Shown: positions 1 through 9,210 of the stretch, piece after piece
Layout: every line of letters starts with the position of its first letter
How positions within the stretch are numbered: position 1 is the first letter of the stretch
Assembly: GCA_024277285.1 (NCBI GenBank)
Contig: JAJRVM010000108.1
Coordinates: forward strand, 1 to 52,255
DNA: 52,255 bases
Direction: 5' to 3'
Source of the DNA: Planctomycetota bacterium
GTDB taxonomy: Bacteria > Planctomycetota > Planctomycetia > Pirellulales > Pirellulaceae
Made by a program: the position numbers and the translations under genes
The notes under the pieces: generated by a model
Seen by the model: the letters and a program-made list of their open reading frames with translations, nothing else
Told to the model about the DNA's origin: nothing
Database searches by the model: none

Positions 1-1638
1 ACCCGCATTGGGATTACCAGGTTCGGCACCGTCAGGAGGTCCCATCCCTGGTGCAGTAGCACCACCCGCGCCAGGATAGCCGGCACCAGGAGCGCCGGGA
101 GCACCCGCGCCGGGATAGCCGGCACCAGGAGCGCCGGGAGCACTCGTGCCAGGATAGCCGGCACCAGGAGCGCCGGGAGCACCCGCGCCAGGGTAGCCGC
201 CAGCGACGGCAGCGCCGCGCGTTTGTCTGCGGGGTGGGTTTCGCAACGCCTCGGCAAGGTCTACGAGTGCCGCGCCATAGTCGCCATTTTCAATACTCTC
301 CTTGAGTTGTGCGACAAAACTATCACTCAGCTCGCCAGCCACTTTTGATAGTTCTTGGTAATTTGCTTTCTTGGCGTTGCCGCCCGCCCCGGGGAAGCCA
401 GCACCTGGGAATCCGGGACCGCCGCCGGGATACCCGCCTTCGGCCCCGCCATAGCCGGCTGGTGCTCCCATCGCCCCGGGGGCTCCCATCTCGCCGCCGC
501 CATATCCGCCGTCGTCTCCTCCGTAACCTCCGCCGCCGCCGCGCCGACCGCCGCGTCTGCTACGTCGCGACGCTTTCTTCGGGATTTTTTGTTTTGTTCC
601 GATGGGAAAATAATTCCCTTCGTAACTCTTTGGTGACACGGTGACATGCACACCAAGCCCCCATCGCACGGCAAGTGCGGGGCGTTTCAGTGCGGGGGAC
701 CAACGGTATTGCTTCACCACATCGGTGTCGCTGTCGGCCAACACGGAAGCGTACAAATAGTCGATGGCCGTCTTCTCACTTGTTCGGATCGCGTCTTCCG
801 CTTTCTGCTTCAGTGTCAGCGGTGCGGGTGCAGGGGCCGGTTTGCCGCCGAGCGAGCCAGGGACTGCACCACCACTTGCGCCGGGACCACCTGGATAGCC
901 AGTGCCGGGCATCCCCGGGGCGCCTGCGCCGGGCATGCCGGGATAGCCACCTGTGCCTGGAGCACCCGTGCCGGGCATACCGGGAGCGCCCATGCCGGGC
1001 ATACCTGGAGCACCCGTGCCGGGCATACCTGGAGCGCCCATGCCGGGCATACCTGGAGCGCCCGTGCCGGGCATACCTGGAGCGCCCGTGCCGGGCATCC
1101 CTGGAGCACCCGTGCCGGGCATCCCTGGAGCACCCGTGCCGGGCATCCCTGGAGCACCCGTGCCGGGCATACCTGGAGCACCCATGCCGGGCATACCTGA
1201 AGCACCCGTGCCGGGCATACCGGGATAACCACCGCCGCCATCTTCTTGGTAACCGGGAGGAGGTCCATCGCCTTCCATACCTCCATAGCCACCGCTCGAC
1301 TGGCCGGGTTGCCCGTCTCTGGACCCACTACCGCCCATCGTGGCTCCTGTCGGCATACGCCCTGCACCTGGATCGCCGCCACCCATGGTCGCTCCCATGG
1401 GCATACGCCCGGCACCCGGTCCACCACCGCCCTGTGCTGGACCACCTGGCTGGGCAGCACTCGGATTGGCAGGTTTCTTCGCCGCAGTTGGCGCTGGAGG
1501 CGGGCCGCCCGAGGGACCGTTTCCCGCGCCGCCGGAGGAATTTCCAGCGGAGCTGACCGCTTGGGAACTGTCGTCGCCACACCCGGCGAATGTCATCAGA
1601 AACAGGAGGGCAACACTGATCGTCAAGGACCGATGCAT
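1..1638 (-). CDS. Gly/Pro/Met-repeat lipoprotein, 3' end outside the window
   Basis: The frame stays open from an ATG at 1638 to the left edge, so at least 546 residues are encoded and the C-terminus is missing. The start is preceded by TGAGG 9 bases upstream; a second ATG at 1653 has no such site. Residues 1-20 form a lipoprotein signal with lipobox FAGC, so the mature protein should be lipid-anchored in the envelope. Then come a low-complexity Gly/Met/Pro segment, an 8-residue GMPGTGAP-type repeat (11 copies of a 24-base unit), a more globular stretch of about 70 residues with charged and aromatic residues (bases about 640-860), a basic/glycine-rich linker, a second globular stretch (bases about 230-360) and three copies of a 13-residue Gly/Ala/Pro repeat near the edge. 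The repeats are not collagen triplets. Function is unknown; surface-exposed or cell-cell contact roles are only guesses. Confidence 0.75.
   Translation of the reverse strand, partial: MHRSLTISVALLFLMTFAGCGDDSSQAVSSAGNSSGGAGNGPSGGPPPAPTAAKKPANPSAAQPGGPAQGGGGPGAGRMPMGATMGGGDPGAGRMPTGATMGGSGSRDGQPGQSSGGYGGMEGDGPPPGYQEDGGGGYPGMPGTGASGMPGMGAPGMPGTGAPGMPGTGAPGMPGTGAPGMPGTGAPGMPGTGAPGMPGMGAPGMPGTGAPGMPGMGAPGMPGTGAPGTGGYPGMPGAGAPGMPGTGYPGGPGASGGAVPGSLGGKPAPAPAPLTLKQKAEDAIRTSEKTAIDYLYASVLADSDTDVVKQYRWSPALKRPALAVRWGLGVHVTVSPKSYEGNYFPIGTKQKIPKKASRRSRRGGRRGGGGGYGGDDGGYGGGEMGAPGAMGAPAGYGGAEGGYPGGGPGFPGAGFPGAGGNAKKANYQELSKVAGELSDSFVAQLKESIENGDYGAALVDLAEALRNPPRRQTRGAAVAGGYPGAGAPGAPGAGYPGTSAPGAPGAGYPGAGAPGAPGAGYPGAGGATAPGMGPPDGAEPGNPNAG
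82..198 (-). repeat. 39-base tandem repeat, three copies
   Basis: The unit recurs at 82, 121 and 160 and encodes a 13-residue Gly/Tyr/Pro/Ala segment of the same lipoprotein. Units are almost identical. Confidence 0.8.
959..1222 (-). repeat. 24-base tandem repeat coding GMPGTGAP-type octapeptides
   Basis: Eleven near-identical 24-base units lie inside the lipoprotein gene. They differ mainly at a Thr/Met codon and at synonymous bases, which points to recent expansion. Copy number probably varies between strains. Confidence 0.85.
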
Positions 1639-1723
1639 GGGGAGAAACCTCATGGTAGTGTGGAGTTGCGACACCAATTGTCGGCAGCCATCCATTATGC
1701 CACTTCTTGGGAGTGCTGTCGAG

Positions 1724-1758
1724 CAACACTTTGTCGCGACATCAACACTTTGTCGCGA
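1724..1758. promoter_or_regulatory. paired TGTCGCGACA-type sites upstream of the repeat lipoprotein
   Basis: The 16-mer CAACACTTTGTCGCGA occurs at 1724-1739 and again at 1743-1758, 19 bases apart. The first copy runs into the perfect palindrome TGTCGCGACA (1732-1741); the second ends in TGTCGCGATA. They lie 86-120 bases upstream of the lipoprotein start at 1638. Two regularly spaced palindromic sites look like an operator for a dimeric repressor, but no regulator is identified. The rest of the 308-base gap (1639-1946) shows nothing recognisable. Confidence 0.35.
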
Positions 1759-1946
1759 TATGTTGGCTGGCCAAAGCAGTGTGGTGAACCTCGATCGAAC
1801 CTGTTCGGAAAACGATGCATTTCTGGACTTACGCCCGCGCGCGACCCGTCATGGCGCGGCATGAAAAACGAGGCATGCTGCGGTCCCCCACGTTGGGTGG
1901 CTGCCACGTTTTTGTCGGGCTGTCAACGCCAACCGCAGACGGGCCA

Positions 1947-2672
1947 TTAGGTATTGCCCTGCACGGTTCCCATCGCGATGGCCACTTTTTCAAAGAACCC
2001 CTGAGCACTGGCGACGGCGGCCGATGCGCGCCAGCCAATTAGCACGTGATAATTTGCTGAGCTGACCAAGTACAGGTCGAATTGTCCGTCGCCTTTCTCG
2101 CTGCCGAACTGTTGCGGTCCCGTTACGCTCAGCCGCTTAAGTGTAATGCTGGCCCCCGACAGGGTTTCGAGTGTAACGTCCTGCCAAGCAGCGCCGGAAA
2201 ACTTCTTGGCGATACCGGTTTGCACTTCCTGAACCAGCTCGTCGAGCGGTTTTCCCTCCGCCTTGACGGCAGCGACATAGAGATACGCCGGTTCGCCATC
2301 AAAGGGTATCTCGTACGAATACGCGAAGCCGGGTAAATTGAAAAACGGTGGTTGTGCGTTGGCGGTACCGGCTGTGAGCGACTTGGCCTTGGCATCGACG
2401 AAGACGGGCATTCGCAGCGAAATGCCGGTCTCGGCACCACCGGCGTCGAACAATCCGGAGGGATCCGCGAACACGGCCGATACTCTTTCGCCTTGTGTGG
2501 CGAGTTTGCCGATCGTCTGTTCCATGCGGCGACCGTATTCGCTGGAAAAGCAGCCGCTGACAGACAGGCAGACTAGAACGCCCAGCCAGCCAAACGCTCT
2601 TCGGCTATCGTCCACTGAGCTGCGTTCGTTTACTGAGCTGCGGCGCGATTGACCTTTGCATGACAAACTCAT
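1947..2672 (-). CDS. hypothetical lipoprotein
   Basis: A 241-residue protein with an ATG start at 2672 but no clear Shine-Dalgarno site. Residues about 27-41 are hydrophobic and end in SVSGC, a lipobox, so lipid anchoring at the membrane is likely; the 26 residues before it are polar and basic, unusually long for an n-region, so a GTG further in could be the real start. The mature part is a mixed alpha/beta domain with no motif I recognise. It lies downstream on the same strand of nothing closely spaced, and 308 bases ahead of the repeat lipoprotein. Function unknown. Confidence 0.65.
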   Translation of the reverse strand: MSLSCKGQSRRSSVNERSSVDDSRRAFGWLGVLVCLSVSGCFSSEYGRRMEQTIGKLATQGERVSAVFADPSGLFDAGGAETGISLRMPVFVDAKAKSLTAGTANAQPPFFNLPGFAYSYEIPFDGEPAYLYVAAVKAEGKPLDELVQEVQTGIAKKFSGAAWQDVTLETLSGASITLKRLSVTGPQQFGSEKGDGQFDLYLVSSANYHVLIGWRASAAVASAQGFFEKVAIAMGTVQGNT

Positions 2673-3183
2673 GGGGTACTGCTGACTTTCTTCTTAGGAC
2701 CGGTTTCTGGAACGTGGGGCAGGCTCTGCCGCAATGATACGCATCGCGGATACCACGCCTCCGATACCACGCCTCGGAAATCGGTATCGAACAACGGGCT
2801 GCCACGTGCGGGTCAGGAGCCAGATTCTCAGATAGGATTGGTCTTCTTATCGAGCAAAACTTGGTAACCTCAATTCTGTCCTGCCGGCATGGGGGCTGTC
2901 AATGTAGGAACCGCCTGGGAGTTCCGTAATGGGGGCACCGGCGAGTCTTCGCGGTGGAAGCGTGTTTTGGGGGCATCACACGCAAGAAACGGGGCGTTGG
3001 CCCATTTGGCCTGATTTACACGTGGTGGTCTGCGCTTTAAGCTCGTTCAACGGGGGCCGTGTAATTCCGTCAACCGCGGCACAGCCTCCGAACCGGGCCC
3101 AAATGGGACGGTCTCCACGTGGCGCCGAGGGTGCCCACCTACATCTATACCACTCCAAACTTTTGCGATTGTGAATACGTGCC
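2673..3183. other. intergenic region, no gene seen
   Basis: This 511-base stretch separates divergent genes. It contains a small direct repeat (GATACCACGCCTC twice, about 2748-2775). Short open frames exist on both strands but have no start signal, domain or consistent codon bias. The promoters of both flanking genes should be here; none can be assigned with confidence. Confidence 0.4.
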
Positions 3184-4851
3184 ATGCCTACCTATCAAAT
3201 GCCTAAGATCCCCAAAGTTGTACGAGCTCGCAAGAACGAGGTGTTGCTGATCGCCAATGGTGATTTACGCCTTTTGGCCAACCAGAAGTGTTGGGCAGCG
3301 CAATCGGAAATGGAAGCAGAGTTGGCCGATGCAGTTTCCGCCGGAGGCCGAAAGCTGGTACGTGCTCATCAGTTCGATCCGGCCACCAAGCACGGCTTTA
3401 TCAGCTCGCAGAAGCAAGGGATGGAGGTGTTTGCGAAGATCGATCCGAAAGCACCCCTGATTGTGGCCGAGGCAGTATGGCAATACTCGCACCACATCCT
3501 GCATGGGTTGCTGAATCACGAGGGCCCGTTGCTGACCGTGGCCAACTGGTCGGGCACGTGGCCTGGTTTGGTCGGCATGCTGAATCTCAATGGCTCGCTG
3601 ACCAAAGCCGGCAAGAAATATTCGACGCTATGGGCCGAAGATTTTTCGGCACCCACGTTTCGCAAGAAGCTGGACCAGTGGCTGGAAAAGGGGCGTGTGC
3701 AACACCGGACCAACCACGTAACGCCGCTGGCGAAGGTCAAGCTGGGCGCGTCGGAACGCAAGCTGGGCACGATGTTGGCCGAGCAATTGCGACGTGAAAA
3801 GGCGATTATGGGCATTTTCGACGAGGGGTGCATGGGGATGTACAACGCCATCATCCCGGACGAATTGCTGCAACCTGTTGGCGTGTTCAAGGAACGCCTT
3901 AGCCAATCGGCGCTTTACTACGCAACCACCCAGGTCAAGAACAGTGAAGCCAAGGAAGTGCGACGCTGGATGGAACAGCGCGGCCTAACCTTCCACACGG
4001 GGCCCAATGACGCCAAAGACTTGACCGACGAGCAAATCCTATTGCAATGCAAAATGTACATTGCGGCGTTGCGCATCGCGGACGACTTCGGCTGCGATCT
4101 GATCGGCATTCAATATCAACAGGGACTCAAGGACCTGCTGCCGGCAAGCGATCTGGTCGAGGGCACGCTCAACAACGCTCAGCGTCCGCCCGTCAAGAGC
4201 AGCGACGGTAAACGCGTACTGTATCGCGGTCAACCACTGCCTCATTTCAATGAGGTGGATGAATGTGCCGGTCTCGACGCGTTGATGACCGTTCGTCTTC
4301 ACCGGGCGATGGGCCAGCCAGTGGAAACGACTCTGCACGATGTCCGTTGGGGCGACTGGGACGCTTCGGGCAGTACCGATCAATATGTGTGGGTGTTCCT
4401 GATCAGCGGTTCGGCACCACCGGCCCATTTCACGGGCGGCTGGAAAGGTGCATCGAGCGAGCGTCAGCCGGCCATGTACTTCCCGAAAGGTGGCGGTACG
4501 CTCAAGGGCATCTCCAAGCCGGGTGAAATCGTCTGGTCGCGGATCTTCGTGGAAGACAACCAACTGAAAATGGACCTGGGCCGCGCCGGTGTGGTCAAGT
4601 TGCCCAAGCAAGAGACGCAGCGGCGGTGGGACGCCACGACGCCGCAATGGCCGATCATGCACGCCGTCACCTACGGTGTCTCACGTGATCAGTTTATGGC
4701 GCGCCATAAGGCCAACCACATCCAGGTCGCGTATGCCAAGTCCACAGAAGAAGCCGACCGAGCGGTCGAGGCGAAGGCGGCAATGGCAGAAGCCATGGGA
4801 ATGAAAGTGGCTCTGTGCGGCACGAAAAAGAACGGCGAGTCGTGGGGCTAA
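3184..4851 (+). CDS. L-fucose/L-arabinose isomerase-superfamily-like protein
   Basis: A 555-residue protein, close in length to bacterial L-fucose isomerase (about 590). The middle contains an aromatic-rich segment with [16 protein letters not shown] (about residues 121-136) and later DEGCMGMYN (about 215-223), which resemble the substrate-binding glutamate region of the FucI/AraA fold. Those enzymes convert aldose to ketose sugars with a divalent metal in the cytoplasm. No signal peptide or membrane segment is visible. The protein stands alone with no sugar kinase, aldolase or transporter next to it, so the substrate cannot be deduced. Family assignment is from pattern memory, not a search; it could also be a distant member without isomerase activity. 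Confidence 0.55.
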   Translation: MPTYQMPKIPKVVRARKNEVLLIANGDLRLLANQKCWAAQSEMEAELADAVSAGGRKLVRAHQFDPATKHGFISSQKQGMEVFAKIDPKAPLIVAEAVWQYSHHILHGLLNHEGPLLTVANWSGTWPGLVGMLNLNGSLTKAGKKYSTLWAEDFSAPTFRKKLDQWLEKGRVQHRTNHVTPLAKVKLGASERKLGTMLAEQLRREKAIMGIFDEGCMGMYNAIIPDELLQPVGVFKERLSQSALYYATTQVKNSEAKEVRRWMEQRGLTFHTGPNDAKDLTDEQILLQCKMYIAALRIADDFGCDLIGIQYQQGLKDLLPASDLVEGTLNNAQRPPVKSSDGKRVLYRGQPLPHFNEVDECAGLDALMTVRLHRAMGQPVETTLHDVRWGDWDASGSTDQYVWVFLISGSAPPAHFTGGWKGASSERQPAMYFPKGGGTLKGISKPGEIVWSRIFVEDNQLKMDLGRAGVVKLPKQETQRRWDATTPQWPIMHAVTYGVSRDQFMARHKANHIQVAYAKSTEEADRAVEAKAAMAEAMGMKVALCGTKKNGESWG

Positions 4852-5190
4852 ACTAGGCTGGTTAGTTTCTTGACGTGTTGCCCGGTGGCCTTTTGCGTCT
4901 TGGCTGGCTGGAAGAGCAGGAGCAGCCTGCCGCACCCTTTCAACGCCCCGGGTATGCGACGCTGCAGGGCAGCCTCGGAAAGCCTGGCGGCCCCAGTCTC
5001 TGCCCTGTGTTCGGCTTTCTGGTCAGCCCCGGGCCGGGCAGGCGACACCGGTATAGGGTATCGTTGCCGAGCGCGCAAACAGCCGAGCGCATAAACACGG
5101 CCCCCGTACTCGGAGAGGTACGGGGGCCGTGCGCATTCTTCGCAGTACCGTCACTGCCAGTAGTGTTTGGCAGGTGCCGGTGAGCAGTGA
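4852..5190. other. intergenic region between convergent genes
   Basis: No gene is evident in these 339 bases. The only strong structure is the hairpin at 5096-5131, listed separately. Confidence 0.5.
5096..5131 (-). terminator. strong hairpin terminator, probably bidirectional
   Basis: A perfect 14-base-pair stem (CACGGCCCCCGTAC with its complement) encloses an 8-base loop. On the minus strand it is followed by TTTAT. It sits 60 bases beyond the stop of the cysteine-rich repeat gene and between convergent genes, as expected for a terminator. Confidence 0.7.
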
Positions 5191-5754
5191 TCAGTGGCAG
5201 CCACAACCGGCATCAACGCCACAGCTCGGCTCGCAGCACGCACGCTTGGCAGCGCATTTGGCACGCAATCGAGCGAACAGGCCCACGCGGGAGCCACAGC
5301 CCGTGTCGCAGCTGGTCTCGCAACCGCAGGTCGGCTCGCAAGGAGCTTCGCAACCACAGCTGGCTTCGATGCCACAGGTCGGCTCACAGCAAGCACGCTT
5401 GGCAGCGCACTTGGCACGCAATCGAGCGAACAGGCCCACGCGGGAGCCACAGCCCGTATCGCAACTGGGCTCGCAAGAGGCTTCGCAACCACAGCTGGCT
5501 TCGATGCCACAGGTCGGCTCACAGCAATCGCGCTTGGCGGCGCATTTGGCACGTAAGCGAGCCAGCAGGCCCATGCGGGGCGCGCTGCAAGGATCACAAC
5601 TTACTTCCATTCCACAAGCTGGCTAGCATCCGCAAGCTGCTTCATAGCCACAGCCACCGCTGTGACCAAACAATCCGGCCTGAGCATTCGAAGTGCTCAG
5701 CAAACAGAACAGGCCGACCGCCAAGATGGCGGGGAGAATCATACGGCTCTTCAT
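5191..5754 (-). pseudogene. secreted cysteine-rich repeat protein with an in-frame amber codon
   Basis: The frame opens at ATG 5754 with a typical signal peptide (positive n-region, hydrophobic core, cleavage near AQA-G at residue 26), preceded by GGAG. After 43 codons, in the sequence GGCGYEAACGC, a TAG occurs at 5625-5623; the same frame then runs on for 144 more codons to 5191. The part after the stop holds three units of about 45-49 residues, each with LLARLRAKCAAKR (or LFARLRAKCAAKR) followed by a CCEPTCGIEASCGCE-type cluster. The residues around the stop (CGC-stop-PACG) match the CGCEP-type pattern of the repeats, so GAG to TAG is the simplest change. It may be a recent pseudogene, a readthrough codon or a sequencing error. 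A role in disulfide-rich surface layers is conceivable but unproven. Confidence 0.75.
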
Positions 5755-6249
5755 TGGGAGGGCTCCTAGGGTCCTACAAACACGTGTTAAATCGACTCTT
5801 CTTCTTCGCCCAGCCGCCGGCCCCGCGTTCTATTAGTTGGTCGGCGGCCTGACGCATGCTCCAGCAAAGATGACAGCAAGCCCAACTTGCTGATTTCATG
5901 GGGACGTATCGTCTACCTGTCCTGCCGCGCTTTACTAAACGTTGCTAAATGCTGAATTTGCCCTCGCAACGCAACGCAAACCTTCTTTCCAGTTTGACTT
6001 TGACGATTATTCGGGCACCGTGCCGCTGTTTTACTGCCTGAAATGCGTGGGGAGTGGGGAGTGGGGAGTGGGGAGTGGGGAGTGGGGAGTGGGGCGGTAC
6101 GCGTCTGGGCGCGGCAAACCATCGACGCGTGCGGCTGGGCCACGCATTGCGGAAAAAGTTGACAGGAAAGTCGGAAGAAGAGGATTTCCGGTCAAGATCA
6201 TGTTTTCATCACCCCCAGGCAGGAGTAGAGGCAATTGCGATTCGTGGCA
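5755..6249. other. intergenic region with heptamer array
   Basis: These 495 bases contain no supported gene. The distinct feature is the GTGGGGA tandem array at 6047-6094. Confidence 0.5.
6047..6094. repeat. heptanucleotide tandem repeat GTGGGGA
   Basis: Six perfect copies plus a partial seventh of GTGGGGA. The heptamer form resembles the short tandemly repeated (STRR) heptamers known from filamentous cyanobacteria. See the second heptamer array at 19971-20043. Confidence 0.9.
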
Positions 6250-6546
6250 CTACGGTCGTCGAAAACGGCCGAGCCATTGACGCAGTTGGTAGATGGCACT
6301 CACGACGATCAACAACAGCGCGGGAGCGGCGAGGCAAAAGATGATGAACACGAAATGACTCTTGCGATCGCCGTGAAGTGCTCGAGTTAGATAGGCCAAA
6401 GGGGCGGCTGCCGTCGTGGCGACGGTCAGTACCAACATCATCTTCGCAAAACTGAACTGCGCAACTCGACGACGTGGTGGCCGACCATCAGGCGGGGGGC
6501 GGTCGGTCGAATCGCCGAACGGTGACCCTTCTGGTTGCTGGTTCAC
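6250..6546 (-). CDS. small two-TM membrane protein
   Basis: 98 residues starting at GTG 6546, with a perfect AGGAGG 8 bases upstream, which is the main reason to accept the gene. Residues 1-28 are Pro/Arg-rich and polar, then FSFAKMMLVLTV opens the first membrane segment (about 32-55), followed by a short basic loop and a second membrane segment (about 66-86) ending in a basic tail. The FSxxxMMLxxTV start of the first helix is common among small planctomycete membrane proteins of unknown function. No partner gene is adjacent. Function unknown. Confidence 0.6.
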   Translation of the reverse strand: MNQQPEGSPFGDSTDRPPPDGRPPRRRVAQFSFAKMMLVLTVATTAAAPLAYLTRALHGDRKSHFVFIIFCLAAPALLLIVVSAIYQLRQWLGRFRRP

Positions 6547-6966
6547 GATATCCGCCTCCTGGGTTACGGCGCCCGCCGGTTCACGACGCTGGTGTCACGA
6601 CGCGTGGGATGCCAAGAAACGGGATAAACGGAACCGCCGCAGATCAGCAAGTTTGTGGCAGCCCATACGGCGCGCGTTGATTACGAGATATCATGTGAAA
6701 GTTTAGCGGTTACGCAATCTGGCTGGCAGGTCATTGACGCCCCGTTTCCATTGGGCTTGGGTGGTTGCCGTCGAGCTGGCGGCCAGATAGCGATTCCTTC
6801 AATATTCCGGGTTTTGCCGCCGATGATCTTTCTAACAGCATCGGTGTGTTTGCGCCAGTCCCGCTAGCGAACTTGACGCCGGCTGTCTGGTTTCTGTGCC
6901 TTTTGCCGGGGATGGTGGACCATACCACGTCTGCCCCAGACATCGCATATAAGAAGGAATAGCCTG
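6547..6966. other. divergent intergenic region
   Basis: 420 bases between divergent genes with no supported coding sequence. It must carry promoters for both neighbours, but no -35/-10 pair stands out enough to list. Confidence 0.4.
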
Positions 6967-7278
6967 ATGAAACGTGTGCTTCTTCTCCTGGCTTTTGTGA
7001 GCATGGCGGCGGTTGGTTGTCAGACTCATAGCCAATTGGCCAATAACGACTGCCAAACTTGCGGGCCGGGTGGCCAGGGCCAATACGCGGCCGGAAACGG
7101 GTGCGGCGTACTGAATTCGCCCCGCAACTCGCCTGACTACGTACCGCAAGTCCCGGTGCATTACGACCGCGCGACGCAACCGGCCGGCCCCCCCACGGGT
7201 ACCTACGCCTATCCGTACTACACGTCTCGCGGACCACGCGACTTCTTCCTCGACGCGCCATCGACGATCGGTTACTAG
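6967..7278 (+). CDS. small conserved lipoprotein
   Basis: 103 residues, ATG start with AAGGA 8 bases upstream. Residues 1-18 form a lipoprotein signal ending in AAVGC. The mature part is rich in Gly, Asn, Pro and Tyr and ends in YPYYTSRGPRDFFLDAPSTI, a tail I associate with a planctomycete-specific family of short surface lipoproteins. Two further cysteines form a CQTCG motif just after the anchor. A hairpin 48 bases past the stop should end the transcript, so it is probably a single-gene unit. Function unknown. Confidence 0.7.
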   Translation: MKRVLLLLAFVSMAAVGCQTHSQLANNDCQTCGPGGQGQYAAGNGCGVLNSPRNSPDYVPQVPVHYDRATQPAGPPTGTYAYPYYTSRGPRDFFLDAPSTIGY

Positions 7279-7320
7279 TCGTGCAGCGTCGCCGAATCGC
7301 GTGTTCTAGTTGGCGTCACC

Positions 7321-7355
7321 AAGCAGCTGAAGCCGCTACGGCTTCAGCGCTGCTT
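7321..7355 (+). terminator. hairpin downstream of small lipoprotein
   Basis: Perfect 10-base-pair stem GCTGAAGCCG (7326-7335) and CGGCTTCAGC (7339-7348) with a 3-base loop, extended by AAGCA and GCTGCTT arms. It follows the stop at 7278 and lacks a long T run, so termination is likely but not certain. Confidence 0.55.
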
Positions 7356-7752
7356 TCGACCTCGTGACGCGATTGTATCTGCGGCGGTTTCGATGAGCCG
7401 CCAGGATCTATAGGAAAACCCGTTCCCGCAATTCAAGCCACAACGGACTCGTCACTCCGACCGAGGACTCATTGCCCGGCTTCGCGTGGCGTCGAGCTTG
7501 AAGAGCGAGCGGCCCATGTTGAAGCAGACCGCGTCTTGGTTCGGCGTCAGCAAAGCGGCGATCAATGGGAATCCTTTCGTTCGGCAGGCGAAGGACTGCG
7601 GGCACGTTGCTGGTAGCTGGCCCGTCGTGCTGCCAGTCCAGGGCAAGCAGTCACAGGGCAAGCCTGGCCGAGTGCGTTTCTCTCAGCGTCCATCCGCGTC
7701 TATTTCGAGCGATCAGCGATCGAGTGCGAACCGGATGATCGGACTGGTCCGG
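7356..7752. other. intergenic region between convergent genes
   Basis: About 400 bases after the lipoprotein terminator and before the ketosynthase stop. Short open frames are present without start signals or recognisable products. I see nothing else. Confidence 0.4.
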
Positions 7753-9033
7753 CTAGGCGTAGCGGCGGACAATGAGTGTGATATTCTGGCCGCCGAAACC
7801 GAAGCTATTATTCAAAGCGACGTTACAGGGCACATCGCGTGCTTCGTTCGGGACGTAATTCAGATCACAATCAGGATCTGGATTCTCGTAGTTGATCGTA
7901 GGTGGCACGACATTATCGCGGATCGCCATCATGCAGACGATCAGTTCCGTAGCGCCGGCGGCAGCGATGAGATGCCCCATCATACTCTTGGTGCTCGAGA
8001 TGGGCACGTTTGGCGCCCGTTGTCCAAAGACTTCTTTGCAAGCCCGCGTTTCAACTCGATCGTTGACCGACGTGCTGGTGCCATGCGCGTTGACATAGTC
8101 GACATCGTCCGCGGATAGACCGGCATCTTGTAACGCCATTCGCATGCAGGCGATTGCACCACGCCCCTGGGGGTGGATATCGGTAATGCGATAAGCATCT
8201 GCAGTGGCCCCATAGCCGACGATTTCGCCAAAGATCGACGCTCCGCGTCGTTTTGCTCGTTCGAGATCTTCGAGCACTACCATGGCGGCGCCCTCACCGA
8301 TGACGAATCCATCGCGGAGCCGATCGAATGGCCGTGACGCTCGTGTTGGTTCATCATTGCGAGTTGAGAGTGCAGTCAGCAGGCTGAAGCCGGTCACTCC
8401 CAGCGGGTGAATCATACTGTGTGTCCCGCCGGAGAGCATCACATCCGCATCGCCACGACGGATGATTTCGGTCGCTTCTCCGACCGCCTGGCTACTCGCC
8501 GCGCACGCCGTCAAGCAATTGAAGTTGGGGCCACGCGCATCGAACATGCTGGCCAAATGGCCTGCTGGCATGTTGGGTTCTTGTTCGAGTTCCACTACCG
8601 GGTTGAGCGTTTCCAGCCCACACTCGATGAAGCGATTGAGGTCGAAATCCCCATCTTCGAGTGCCGCAGTCATCATCTTGGCAAAGGAAAAGAAATCCTG
8701 ACTCCCTTCGCCGCTGCCCAGGTAGATGCCAAAGCGTTCTGGATCGAGGCTACTGTCGAGTATCCCCGACGAATCGACAGCCTGTTGGGCCGCTCCGGCA
8801 GCGAAGCGAGTGTGGCGACCCCGGTTCTTCCAGGCTTTGGGGTCGGCGCCGAAGCTCGACACATCCCAGTCCTTGACCTCGGCGGAGATGCGCGTCGGAA
8901 AGGAGCTCGCATCGAAGATCGTCGTGTAGCCGACTCCCGATTTACTCTCCTTGAGCCCCGACCAAACCGACTCGACGTCATGCCCCATGGGATTAACGCT
9001 GCCGATGCCAGTAATGACGACCCGTCGTCTCAT
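7753..9033 (-). CDS. fabF: FabF-type beta-ketoacyl-ACP synthase
   Basis: 426 residues, ATG start with the classical RRVVITGIG N-terminus. It should condense malonyl-ACP with an acyl-ACP in chain elongation. The catalytic triad is complete: Cys177 in TACAASS, His317 in NAHGTST and His354 in KSMMGHLIAAAG, with Lys349. The GGTHSMIHP and FGFGGQN segments of KS-II enzymes are present and length is normal (about 410-425). It is the last gene of a same-strand group with an ACP and two hot-dog proteins; 177 bases separate it from the hot-dog gene upstream. Because the other members are specialised copies, this may be a dedicated ketosynthase (for example for unusual lipids or secondary products) rather than the housekeeping FabF. 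Confidence 0.93.
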   Translation of the reverse strand: MRRRVVITGIGSVNPMGHDVESVWSGLKESKSGVGYTTIFDASSFPTRISAEVKDWDVSSFGADPKAWKNRGRHTRFAAGAAQQAVDSSGILDSSLDPERFGIYLGSGEGSQDFFSFAKMMTAALEDGDFDLNRFIECGLETLNPVVELEQEPNMPAGHLASMFDARGPNFNCLTACAASSQAVGEATEIIRRGDADVMLSGGTHSMIHPLGVTGFSLLTALSTRNDEPTRASRPFDRLRDGFVIGEGAAMVVLEDLERAKRRGASIFGEIVGYGATADAYRITDIHPQGRGAIACMRMALQDAGLSADDVDYVNAHGTSTSVNDRVETRACKEVFGQRAPNVPISSTKSMMGHLIAAAGATELIVCMMAIRDNVVPPTINYENPDPDCDLNYVPNEARDVPCNVALNNSFGFGGQNITLIVRRYA

Positions 9034-9210
9034 ACGTCTGAATTACCCTATGCGGTTGGACGGCAAGCCCCCCATGAAACGCTCCCACCATGGTTCCGTT
9101 CCCGTCGGGCGCTCACAAAACATGCGTGCAGTCTACACCGTACGAGACGAACGAGGTAGGACCTCGAACGGCCGCCGGCGTCGAAATCGTTCCGGCCCGA
9201 GTCGTGGTGA

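Noticed and set aside
309..1950. Several long plus-strand and off-frame open frames over the first 2 kb
   Set aside because: They arise from the high-GC 24-base repeat of the minus-strand lipoprotein gene; they have no start signals and give Arg/His/Pro-rich nonsense.
5191..5626. Calling the Cys-rich repeat protein as a complete 139-residue gene from ATG 5610
   Set aside because: That ATG has no Shine-Dalgarno site or signal peptide, while the upstream in-frame ATG 5754 has both, so the stop codon is the better explanation.
6047..6094. CRISPR or telomere-like array
   Set aside because: Units are 7 bases with no spacers; simple tandem repeat.
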